Shown here: positions 41,801 to 52,540 of the stretch, piece by piece
Layout of the letters: each line of letters opens with the position of its first letter
Position numbering within the stretch: the first letter of the stretch is position 1
Notes under the pieces: generated by a model
Databases searched by the model: none
What the model was told of the DNA's origin: nothing
The model's input: the letters and a program-made list of their open reading frames with translations, nothing else
Position numbers and translations under genes: made by a program
Assembly: GCA_021209875.1 (NCBI GenBank)
Contig: JAGYVD010000006.1
Coordinates: forward strand, 1-64,000
DNA from: Rosellinia necatrix
Taxonomy: Eukaryota > Ascomycota > Sordariomycetes > Xylariales > Xylariaceae
Length of the DNA: 64,000 nt
Direction: 5' to 3'

Positions 41801-43034
41801 TATAAAAATACTGCTTATATATATTATAAGCTTTAATTTAATATAATATAAGCTTTTTAAGCTATAAACCTACGTGTTTATTAACCAGGTTTAATATATT
41901 AATATTATAAAATAAATTAGTTAAATAATATTTTAGCGTAAACTTTTAAAACGTATAGTTTATATTTTAAATTATATTAATAAAATATTTTAACTTATAA
42001 AATAATATAAAAATAAAAAGTAATATAAACTAAATTATTAAGTTTAATAATATATAATATATTTTAAAAGCTAAAGTTAATTTAAATAATATTTAAATAA
42101 AGCTGTTTTAAGTTTAAATTAAATAAATATTTATAATAAAATTTAAAAAGCGTTTTTTAAAAAGTTGCTTGTAGTTATATTTTTAATATTATGTTTTTAT
42201 AAAATAATAATTAAATTAATAAAATAATAAAACTTATGCTTATTATATAACTTGTTAAAATATTTTAAAATATTTTAATATATTTATATAAAATAATATA
42301 TTGTAAATATAAAAGCTGACCTGCTGTTTTAATATAAAGTTTTATTTATTATAAGCTTATTTTAGTTTTAGTTTAAATAAACGTTATAAAATATTAATTA
42401 ATTATTATAAATAAATATAAAAACTATATTGTTAGCAGAATATAACAGTTTATAAAAAATTTTATATATTAAGCAGCAGATATATAGTCTGCTGTTTTAT
42501 AACTAATAATATATAAAAAAATTAAATATATTATATTAAGCCGGCTTAAATTAAAAATTTTTAATAATATATTTTAAGTTTTATGCAGCATAATTAATTA
42601 AAACATATAATATATATTTTATAATATAAATATATAAAAAAAAAATATAATAAATATAATATATAATAATAAAAGCTTTTAAAAACTTTAGTTATATAAT
42701 ATAGCTGTTAATATTATAGCTTTATATAACTATAATAAATTAAAGCAAAAATATAAAATATTTTTAGTTAACTAAAAAAAGCTTTAGTTTTTATTTTAAA
42801 ATAATATATATTAATAATTAATAACTAAATTTTAAAGTTTTAGCTATAATTTTAATATGTTTTAAATATTATTATTATATAATAATAAATTATAAAAGCT
42901 AAGTTATTATTAATAATTAAATTTATTATTTAAAATATAAAACAACTAGATTTATAATAATTATTATTTAATTTACTATATTAATTAAAATATATAAAGT
43001 TTATAAAATATAAATAGTTATAGTACTGCTATAA
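38839..43034. other. RIP-mutated spacer, 4.2 kb, no gene
   Basis: The longest palindrome-free interval within the block. Degraded AT-rich DNA with GC triplets throughout. A short run TTTTTAATAATATTA repeats three times near 39625-39675. No LTR pair, tandem array or protein domain could be identified by eye. Confidence 0.5.
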
Positions 43035-43220
43035 AAACAAATATTTAAACATGTTTAAATATTTATATTTTAAAGCTAGTTTATAACTTAAAAATATATA
43101 TAAACAAAAACAAATATTTAAACATGTTTAAATATTTATATTTTAAAGCTGGTTTATAACTTAAAAAATATATATAAACAAAAACAAATATTTAAATATG
43201 CTTAAATATTTATTTTTAAA
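43035..43220 (+). repeat. Palindrome-unit array 8 (3 copies)
   Basis: Three forward-orientation units like array 1. Array 8 plus the segment to its right corresponds to the end of array 1 plus its right flank, so both were duplicated together. Confidence 0.9.
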
Positions 43221-44415
43221 GCCGGTTTATAATTTTAAAAATAAATATATAAAAATTATTTTAATATAAATATTATTTAAATAAAAGTTAACTTATTATA
43301 ATAATATATGTTTTAATATATATTAGTTAATTAAAGCTGTATTAAATTAATTTTAGCATATACAGGCGTAAAAAATTACTCTTTAAGCTATTTATAAAAA
43401 AGGGTATTTTTAGCGCTATATAACAAGTTTAAATAGCGCTAATTATTAGTTTTAGTATTGTTTTTTTTATTAAGATCGTAAGCGTTGTTTTTTTTATCAG
43501 AGTTATAAACGTTATTTTTTTTGTCGGAGTTATAAGCGTTATTTTTTTTGTTAAAGTTATAAGCGTTGTTTTTTTTGTTAAAATTATAAGCGTCGTTTTT
43601 TTTGTTAAAATTATAAGCGTTATTTTTTTTATTAAAAAATAAAGCTTAAAGCAGTATAAGATCGGCAGAATATTTGTTATTAAATAAATATAAGCTGTTT
43701 ATAGCATTTATAAAATATTTATTGCTTATGCTATTAAAAAAAAAAATAGCTGCAGCTAGTAGCTATAGTATTACTTGTTTATTTTTATATATAAAAAATA
43801 TATAAAGCCTGTTATTATTACTAGCTATATATATGCTAAATATAATATATAGCGTTATAAGTTTATAACTATTAGATTTATAATTATTAAGTTAGCAGCT
43901 ATTTTATTTATTAATTTAAAAGTTAATAAATTATATAGTTAAACTAAAAATATTATTTAAAATAAATAATAAAAATAGTTAAGCTTAAAATCAGGTCGTA
44001 TATTTATAGCATAATTATATATTTAAATTAAAAAAATAAAATTAAAATATTTAATTAAAATATATAAAATTTTAAAAAGCTTTTAGCTTGTTTAATTAAT
44101 TAAATAAATAATAATATAAAAAATATAAGCTTAGCTTTTAAAATAAAAAATTTTTATTAAAAGTTAGCTAGTTTTTATTAACAAGTTTTTTTTATTTTTT
44201 AGTTATATTAAATATTATTTAAAAATATTATTAAGCTAGTAGCATAAATAAAATATAAAATAAGCTAACTAAACTAGCGGAAAAAAACAGGTATAATATT
44301 AATATTAATAAAAAATTTATTAAATAAAAAGTTTATTTATATATAATTAAATATAAAATAAAACAGTTTATTTATATAAGTTAGTTTATATGTGCTAAAT
44401 AAATAATTTATATTA
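43221..44415. repeat. 1.2-kb duplicated segment, copy 2
   Basis: Direct-orientation match to 25031-26070. It has a longer 27-bp array (43450-43632). It also has an extra stretch of about 110 bp near 44162-44278 whose ends (GTTAGCTAG... and ...AGCTAACTAAACTAGC) are loosely inverted. Confidence 0.85.
43450..43632. repeat. 27-bp array, long version
   Basis: Six or more units of GTTATAAGCGTTG plus eight T plus GTTAAA or GTCGGA. Corresponds to 25283-25385. Confidence 0.85.
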
Positions 44416-44605
44416 ATATTTAAACATGTTTAAATATTTATTTTTTAAACTTAGTTAATAAAAAAGTTAGAATATATAAACAAAAAGCAAATATTTAAAC
44501 TTATTTAAATATTTGTTTTTTAAACCTGGTTAATAAAAAAGTTGGTATATATAAACAGAAAGCAAATATTTAAAAATATTTAAATATTTGTTTTTTTAAT
44601 TTAAT
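44416..44605 (+). repeat. Palindrome-unit array 9 (3 copies)
   Basis: Three palindromes (centres CATG, TTAT and AATA) with diverged forward spacers that end TATATAAACAAAAAGCAAATA, joining almost directly to the internal 62-bp array. Confidence 0.85.
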
Positions 44606-44625
44606 AAAAATAGCAATATATAACC

Positions 44626-45187
44626 TGCTGTTTTTATTAAATATATAAATATAAGTTTATAACTAGCAGAAATAATAACATATAACTTATTATTTTAATT
44701 AAATGTATGTTAGCAAAAGTAATAACTAATAGAAATAATAACATATAACCTGCTGTTTTTATTAAATATATAAATATAGATTTATAATTAGCAGAAATAA
44801 TAACATATAACTTATTGTTTTAATTAAGTGTACGCTAGTAAAAATAATAACTAGCAGAAATAGCAACATATAACCTGCTGTTTTTATTAAATACGTAAAT
44901 ATAAGTTTATAACTAGCAGAAATAGCAACATATAATCTGCTGTTTTTATTAAATATGTAGATATAGGTTTATAACTAGCAGAAATAGCAATATATAACGG
45001 GCTGTTTTTATTAAGTGTATTGCTGCAGGCTTATAACTAGTAGAGATAGCAATACATAACGGGCTGTTTTTATTAAATGTATTGCTGCGGGCCTGTTATA
45101 AGCAGGAATACCGACACGTAACCGGCTATTTTTATTAAGTGCAGCTATGCGGGGCTTATGACTAGCAGAGATAGCAACACGTAACCT
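44626..45187. repeat. 62-bp tandem array, internal copy (9 units)
   Basis: Units start near 44626, 44688, 44751, 44813, 44876, 44938, 45000, 45062 and 45124 (62 or 63 bp apart). Same orientation and unit as 726-1160. In the left half two variants alternate, one with TGCTGTTTTTATTAAA and one with TTATTGTTTTAATTAA, giving a dimeric period of about 125 bp. AT content falls left to right: the last two units keep GCTGCGGGC and CCGACACGTAACCGGC. Confidence 0.93.
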
Positions 45188-45291
45188 AGGCTTTTAATTA
45201 GCTGCGCTTTTTTGTATGGCAGAAAATCAGCAAAATTTTGACTAAGTCAACAGCTAACAGTAGTGGCAACCCTAACCCGAAAGCAAAGAGC
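45188..45291. repeat. 104-bp flank of the 62-bp array, internal copy
   Basis: Gap-free partner of 1161-1264. Holds ACCCTAACCC at 45269-45278, ten bases identical to telomere repeat; the copy near the telomere has CCTTAACCC there. Confidence 0.9.
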
Positions 45292-45704
45292 AATCTAGGT
45301 AGAACTTTAGCTTAGCCTAGATTTGCTAGTCCTTCATCTTTTATAATACACACTTTACACCCCCCATGGTGCACCTCTTAATAATATACCATAAAATAAA
45401 ATATAGCTAAAGTTATAAATGCGGTATAAAGACCATAATAAATAATTTAATTAAAAAACAGACTAAATAAAAATTAATTAATTAACATAATAAATAAAAA
45501 CTAAAAATTAAAAACTTTTAGATTTTAATTAATTATATATGCTAAAAGTATTTTTTCACTGTTTAAAAGTGTTAATTTAAAAGTTGCTAGTTTAAACTTT
45601 AAATATAGCATAAATAATTTAAAAATTAGCTTAGCATGTTTTTAATTCTATACGCGGCTAAAAACTTAAGCCAAGTTTTTTTATAGAAAAAACATTATTA
45701 TAGC
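45292..45704. other. Mixed-composition sequence, no gene
   Basis: GC-richer up to about 45395 (CACCCCCCATGGTGCACC), then AT-rich. No homologue within the window and no open frame of note. Confidence 0.5.
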
Positions 45705-45969
45705 TTACAGCTATAATAACAATATTTAATTAGCGGGCTAGCTAACCGGCCAGCCGATCCCTGATTAGCCACCTAGCTAAGCAAATATAAGTATAAAATA
45801 ATAAATGTAGTAAAAAAAGCCAGTCATGTAGTAAATAACTAGTAGTATATATAAGTAGAAATTCCGCCTGTCGGCCCTGTATATAGTTTTTTTTTTTTTT
45901 AACCTTAGTTTTTTTTTCCAATACATAAGTATATTTGGGCATCGCTCCAACTGCCGTTATTACAGCTAT
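45705..45969. mobile_element. Possible small transposable element or solo LTR
   Basis: A 10-bp direct repeat TTACAGCTAT (45705-45714, 45960-45969) flanks 245 bp of GC-richer DNA. Just inside, AATAAC on the left faces GTTATT on the right (overlapping the direct repeat by two bases). Read on the minus strand the right end begins TGTAATAACGGCAG, like an LTR start, but no matching CA end is seen. It could be a MITE with 8-10 bp target duplication or a solo LTR. The 66-codon minus-strand frame here (45742-45942) is not a recognisable protein. Confidence 0.4.
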
Positions 45970-46585
45970 TATATTAACTTTGAAATAGCTTTAAATTCAT
46001 CAGATTTATTATTTAATAATATTTTAAAAATATTTAATATAAATAATTAAATTTATTAAAAACCTTTTATTTAATATAATAAGCCGCAGGTATTTATAAA
46101 TCTTAATTATATAATAAGAACAATTTTAAACGTTGTTTCTAGCCTGTGCATATAATGCTTGTAAGTGCAGTATTAGAACTGCACTTTACATGTGTGCATC
46201 CTCTGCTTGGGAGATCTTTAAAATAAGGATTCCTGGCTTAATTGCCAAGCCGTTCCATACTATTGTTATAAAACTATTAAAAAAAAATATTTTTCTAACT
46301 AGCTTTTTAAACTTAATTACATATTAAATTTAACGCTAAAAAATAAACATATATTTATTCTATTTTTAGCTGCAGATTTATATTAAAAACAACCTGTATT
46401 AAACTTATGCTCCCCTCCAGAATACATGCTGTTTATACTGCGCGGTGTGCCCTGTTAGTAATATAGATATAGCTACTTAACCTCAGGATTACTTTATATA
46501 TATAGTCCTCGTATAACTATTGTAGTTACAAGGATTAAAGCCTGTCTGGTCAGGTGATAACGCGATTACAAGGGAACAGAGCGCG
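45970..46585. other. Transition zone left of the hAT element
   Basis: Partly AT-rich, partly balanced composition, with stretches at 46130-46260 and 46410-46585 that look unmutated. A 9-bp stem AAGTGCAGT/ACTGCACTT lies near 46160. The 64-codon frame at 46133-46327 matches no family I know. This was probably single-copy DNA continuous with 58282 onward before the hAT insertion. Confidence 0.5.
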
Positions 46586-46593
46586 CGTCGAAC
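46586..46593. repeat. 8-bp target-site duplication, left
   Basis: CGTCGAAC, identical to 58282-58289. Confidence 0.9.
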
Positions 46594-46790
46594 TAGGGTT
46601 GTCGGGCCCAGCCCAATTGCCAAAAACCCACGGCCTAAATGGGCTTTAAAAGCCTATTTTAGCATGGGCTAGGCTTTTAGCAAAGCTTAAAGCCTATAAA
46701 AGCTTATAAAAGCTTAAAGTTTATAAAAGCTTATAAAAGCTTATAAAAGCTTAGAACTTATAAAAGCTTAATAATAAAATTATAAATTTT
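46594..46790 (+). repeat. hAT left end: TIR and subterminal repeats
   Basis: TAGGGTTGT, then GGGCCCAGCCCAATTGCC, then repeated GGGCTTTAAAAGCC, GCTTAAAGCCTATAAAAGC and TTATAAAAGC motifs. Repeats become more AT-shifted inward, from GGGCTTT to AAGCTTA. Confidence 0.85.
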
Positions 46791-46857
46791 TAAAAATTTA
46801 TAAATATAAAAAGCTTAGCATATATTATAATTATATAAATACATTAAATATATATAT

Positions 46858-46915
46858 TAATTATTATATTAATTATTATATTAATTATCATATTAATTAT
46901 TATATTAATTATAAA
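46858..46915. repeat. 12-bp tandem repeat
   Basis: Four to five copies of ATTAATTATTAT, one with TCAT. Confidence 0.8.
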
Positions 46916-49900
46916 CAAATATATATATATTATTTAAAATAAATTTAATTAATTTAATATAAAAACATTATTTTAAACTATTATAATAATTATATAGCTA
47001 TTATTATAATTATATTATTATATTAATTAATATTAAATTTAAAAAACTGTGTTGTTTAGCGGCCGGCTGCTGATTTAAAATCGCGGGTTAAATTAATGCT
47101 TAAGTCTTTTTTTAATGCAGTATTTAAAAAGTATTAGTTTTATTATTAAGTTAAGCTATAAAATTAATAAAAACTTTAATGTTTTTTTAATATTATTTAA
47201 AAGTTTAAATTTAATTTTTTTATTTTGTTATTTTAGTTTAATTAATATATTTAACTGTTTTATTTAATAGCTTTATTATAACGTAAATAATACTAAAAGT
47301 TAAAAAGTATCGCAGGCCTGATTAAAAAACTATGCATTTTTTTTTCAACAGCGTTATTATTATATAATATATTGTTTTTAATATCTGTTAAAGTCCGAAA
47401 AAATAATAAAATAATTAATAAAGCTCGGAAAATATTAAGATTTAATTATTAATAATTAAAGTTATAAATAAATTAAATATAACTTTAAACACGCTTTAAA
47501 TTAACAGCTTCTGCTTAAATATATAAAATATTTTATATAAAAACAGTTAAACTAAAATATTCCGGCTTTATAATAAATTAAAAAAATATAATATTTTTAT
47601 TAAAACGGCAATTTATATATTAATTTTAATATTAATTAATTTAAATTTAATTTTATATAACTTATATATATTAAAAACCGGTTAATAATTTATTTATAAT
47701 TTAATAAAACTTCCTTAAAAACTTATTATTTTATTAAAAATTAATATAAATATTATAAAAGTTATAAAACATATATAAACTTTATTAAAACTTAATTATA
47801 TTAAAAAATTATTTTATTTATGCTTGCTTATATTAATACTGCTATAAAAATATAGCGATTATATTTTTTTAGTAATTTTATATGCTTGTTTTAAATATGC
47901 TACTGTTTTTTTTTTTTGGTTTTTATTAAACCGGCTTTAGTTTAAATATTTTTGCCAGCTATTAAATAAATTATTAATTATAATATTAAATCTTTTAAAA
48001 AATCGATATAATAATAATATAAGTTATAAAAGTTTAAGTTATATATAAATATTTTTAAACATATTTATTTAATTTTATAAAAATAAAATTAAAAATAATA
48101 GTTAATAATAACAAGCCGGAGTTATTTTTAAAAATAAACAAGAGTTTATTTTAAAAATAATCTGTTTTTATAGTTATTAAAATGTTTAAAAATAAATTAA
48201 AAACTATTAAATATATAATTAATTTAGTTTTTGCAGCTAAAAGTAAACTTATTAATTAGCTAAAAAAAATAGCGTTGATTTTAATAAAATATTTTAAATA
48301 AGTTTAAATATTTAAAAATATAACAAACACGTTTTATAAATAGTAATTTTAATAATATATATAGCAATTATTAAATATAAATACTATGTTGAAGCAAATA
48401 TAATTAAAATTAAGTTTTAATAAGTTTTAATATTTTATATTAGTTTTAATAGCTGCTAGTTTATAAAAATGCTAGCTTTAATAAAAGCTTGTTATATTAT
48501 TTAAAATCGCTTTTAGCGTTTAATATTAATATTAATATAAGTTGTTAATTACTGCAGCTAATAAAAATTTAAAATTAATATATAAAATAATTAAAAATAA
48601 AATATTAATATAATATATACTGTTTAAACAATATTATTAATTATATATAGCTTATAATTAATTTTAAAGTGTTTATTTATATATAAGTTTATTTATATTT
48701 TTTTAGCGTTTTAAACAAAGTGTTTAATGTTTAGCAAAATAAAAAAAACGCCGATTATTAGCTAAATAATATAAAAAAAACATAAAAAATAGCTAATATT
48801 AGCGCAGCAAAATAATATAATATTATTTTTATTAAAAACGTTTTTAAAAAAAAACATATTTAAGCTAGACTTATTATCTGCTGTAAATATTTTTGTAGCA
48901 GTATATAGATTATATTTATAAAAGCAAGCATAAATATTTTATATATTTATAGCAGCAGTTTTAAATTAAACATTTTATATATTAATTAATAAATAATAAA
49001 GTATTTATTTAATATTAATAAAATATATTATAATATTTTAAAAATATAAACTTAAGCCAGATGTTGTTTATATATTATAAATAACGCCGATCTATAAACC
49101 TAGTATTTATGTTGCTAGTATTTTTTAATTAAAATTTTAGTAAAAGAAATAATAAAAGCTTTTAATTATAAACAAAATACTAGCTAATAATTTAAAATAA
49201 TAAATTAAAACTAAGTTATAAAATAAAAGTTGTTTATTACGTCATATAATAAATTAAACATAATTTAAGCATAAATTAAATAACGTTGTTATAAAAATAT
49301 AAATAACTCTGATTATTTATAATTAATATATAATTAATATATAATTAAAACTTTATTAATATAAAACTAATATATAAATAATAAAAGTCTGCTTATTATA
49401 AAGCTAGGTTTTTTAAATAGTTTGCTGCTAATAAATTAGCTGGTTTATACTGTTTATTATTAATATAACAGATTAAAATATTTGTTTTTATAGCTTTTAA
49501 AAAAATAAAATATAATAACGCTGTTAAATAATAGCAGGATATAATTTTTAAAAGATTAGTTATAACTTCTGTTTTTTATTTTTAATGTTTTTAATATTTT
49601 ATTTTACGTTTTAATATATGCTATATTTTATTAATTTTAATTATTTAATTATTAATTATATTATGCTGTTTAAACTATAAAGTAATATAAAGCTATGCTT
49701 AAAAAGTTTAATATTATATTTTATTATATATATAACATTAATGTTAACTTTTTAAATAAATTAAAATACTTATATATTAAATACTAGCGGTTAAAATCAT
49801 ATAATAAGCAAGCTATTAAAAACGTTATTAAAATAATATAATTAAAAACGGAAAAATATAAAAATAATCTGCTATAATTATTTAAAAGCTTTTCAAGCTT

Positions 49901-51240
49901 TTCTTAAATAAAAATCAATAATTTACTATTAGTTATTATAAGCGGTAGAAAATAATAAAAAATTAAATTAAATTTAATATATATAATATAATAATTTAAA
50001 AATAAAAATTATTTATTATAAAAAGTTTTATTATATTAATTTATATTATAGTTATATTAAATAATAAATAAGTCGGACTTTTATTTATTTAAAGTTATTT
50101 ATATTTATTAAAACAGCAAAAAAACATTTTTTTTTATAATATTTATTTTGCAATATTTTTATTATGCTATTATTAATTATTTTATTGCTTAAATTATTAT
50201 TAATAATAAATTCTACTTTAATATTTATATATATAAATTTAGTGTTATTAGCCTGTTTAAATATATTATAGCATAAAGTTTTAAAAATATTATTTTTTAA
50301 ACAACTATAAATATTAAGTATTTATAGTTATTATTTATAATATTAGCTATTGTTTTTAATAATTAAAGTTTATTTTTAGAACTATTATTACTTTTTATTA
50401 TAAAAAAACAGCTTTTTAATAATAATAAAAATCCTTGGGCTATAAAACGTTTAAAAAAAAACAAAAATTTACCGGTAATATAGTTGTAAAAAGTAAAATT
50501 AAAAAAAATAATTTTGCGCACGTAGAACAAGCAACAGTAAAAACTAAAAAATAAGCTTTTAACCGATTATAATATTAATTAATATATAAACTAATAGCTA
50601 ATAATATAAACAATATATTTTACAAAATTAAATATTATTAATAATAAGTCGAGCTGTTAATATTAAAAGTATTATTTTAAAAGCTAATATATAAAATTAC
50701 GTTAAATAAAAATAAAAGATTATATATATAATTTAAAACTGTTATAACGTTATAAAAGCAGCAGAAACATATATATATATAATATTTAATAGTAAGTTTA
50801 TATAATATTATTAATAAAATAATATTTTATTAATATTTAAACAGCTGTAAATTATTATGTTATATATATTAAACAGGTTATAATTATAAAGTTTAATATA
50901 TAGTTATTATAAAATATTAGCAAAAAATAAATATTATATTAATATAAATATAAAAGCATATGTTATATTTTATATATTTATTAATATTTTTTAGTTGTTG
51001 TTAAAATATATGCTTTTAATCGCTGTAAGCTTTATATTTTAGCATATATTAAATTTTATAAACCTGTTATAGCGCCACTAGTAGTACTATTAATAAAGTT
51101 ATATAAAAGCTGTATTAATTAATTTATTAATATAATAATAACAATATTATTATTATCTGTTTTTTAAAAACTTTATTATTATTTTATATAATAGTTTTGT
51201 TTTATTATTATTTATTTTAACTTTATTTTAATAGTTTTAT
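46916..51240. other. hAT interior, left part: RIP-mutated, no readable gene
   Basis: From about 47040 (GCGGCCGGCTGCTGATTT) to 50560 the sequence keeps scattered GCT, CCG and GCA triplets, as expected of degraded coding DNA. The transposase gene or nested elements may lie here. No domain survives reading in any frame. From about 51.2 kb it becomes simple AT sequence. Confidence 0.5.
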
Positions 51241-52140
51241 TATTAATTTATTTATTATTTTATTTTATTTTATTTTAATTTGAAAATTAAATATGAATTT
51301 ATATTTAAATAATAATATTTAAAATAGTAAAAATGCACATAATAATAATTAAAATAATAATAAAAATAATAATTAAAATAGTTATAATTATAATAATAAT
51401 AATTTTAATAATAATAATATTTATAACAATAATAATTAAAATAATATTTATTTTTTATTTTTATTTTTATTAAGTTTTTATATATAAAATTTTTAATAAA
51501 TTTTAAATTTTTATTAATTTTTATTAATTTTTATTAATTTTAATATTATTTAATTTTCATTTAAATTTTATTAATTTTTATTATTATTTAATTTTTAAAA
51601 TTTTAGTGAATTTTAATGTATATTTTATTTAATTTGTATTTTTATTTCATTTTTATTATTATTTAGTTTTTATTGAATTTATATATATATTTTATTTAAT
51701 TTATATTATTATTTAATATTTATTGAATTTTTATGTATATTTTATTTAATTTGTATTTTTATTGAGCTTTTATTATTAATTAATTTTTATTGAATTTATA
51801 TATATATTTTATTTAATTTATATTATTATTTAATTTTTATTGCATTTTTCGGTATATTTTATTTAATTTGTATTTTTATTTAGCGTTTATTATTATTTAA
51901 TTTTTATCTCATTTTTATTTTTAATTAATTTTTAATTAATTTTCTATAATTTTAATTAATTTTTAATTAATTTGTATTTTTATATATATTTTATTTAATT
52001 TTTATTTTTATTTAATTTTTATTTAATTTTTAAAGATATTTTATTTACTTTACATTTTTATTTAATTTTTGATTTAATTTTTGATTTAATTTTATTTAAA
52101 TATATTAATTTTTATAAAATATTTTTATTAATAATAATAA
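51241..52140. repeat. Low-complexity AT tract
   Basis: Irregular runs of TTTTTATTAATTTTTATTAA, ATTTTATTTAATTTGTATTT and AATAATAATTAAAATAA. Repeated TATTTTATTTAATTTGTATTTT blocks about 60-110 bp apart at 51620-51870 suggest an old tandem array. Confidence 0.65.
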
Positions 52141-52349
52141 GCTAAAAGTAGGTTCAATTTTAATTATTAGTAAGGCTTTCTGTTTATTAATACTTATTTT
52201 TTTTTTTTTATCATTTTTTTTTATGTTTAAAAAGTTGGCTCATTTTATAAATTATCAATTATATATATTTTTTTTTTAAAGTTTTAACCGTTTTTTAGTT
52301 TAAAACACGACTTTATTTATATTTACAAAGCTTTATTATTAAAACTAAG

Positions 52350-52535
52350 TGACACAGTCAGGAAGAGGGGGGCTCCTTATCTAGCTAGCTGCGCTAGCTA
52401 GATAAGGATTATGTAGCTTAGATAAGGTAACCTAGCTTAAAAGGCTTCTGGTCCCTGCGTGACCAGAAGCCTCCATCTAATCTACATCACACTTTTACAG
52501 ACTCAATACCACACTACCCTTAGTAAATGATACTA
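52350..52535. mobile_element. Unmutated island: solo-LTR-like insertion with two hairpins
   Basis: 186 bp of balanced-GC DNA in a sea of AT. It starts TGACACAG, ends GATACTA, and is flanked by an exact 5-bp duplication CTAAG (52345-52349, 52536-52540). Two strong hairpins: CCTTATCTAGCTAGC paired with its inverse around TGC (52375-52408), and AGGCTTCTGGTC paired with GACCAGAAGCCT (about 52440-52471). Size, TSD and TG start fit a solo LTR; the TA end would be a decayed CA. A hairpin-rich MITE is the alternative. Confidence 0.6.
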
Positions 52536-52540
52536 CTAAG

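Noticed and set aside
45742..45942. 66-codon minus-strand open frame
   Set aside because: Lies inside the small repeat-flanked island and crosses a poly-T tract; no domain.
46133..46327. 64-codon plus-strand open frame in less mutated DNA
   Set aside because: Balanced composition makes it more credible than others, but no family resemblance, and its second half runs into AT-rich DNA.
46545..46593. tRNA-like sequence (TGGTCAGGTGATAACGCG followed by GTCGAAC) at the hAT insertion point
   Set aside because: Resembles an A box and T-loop, but the acceptor stem cannot pair even after removing the transposon in thought, and no anticodon arm forms.
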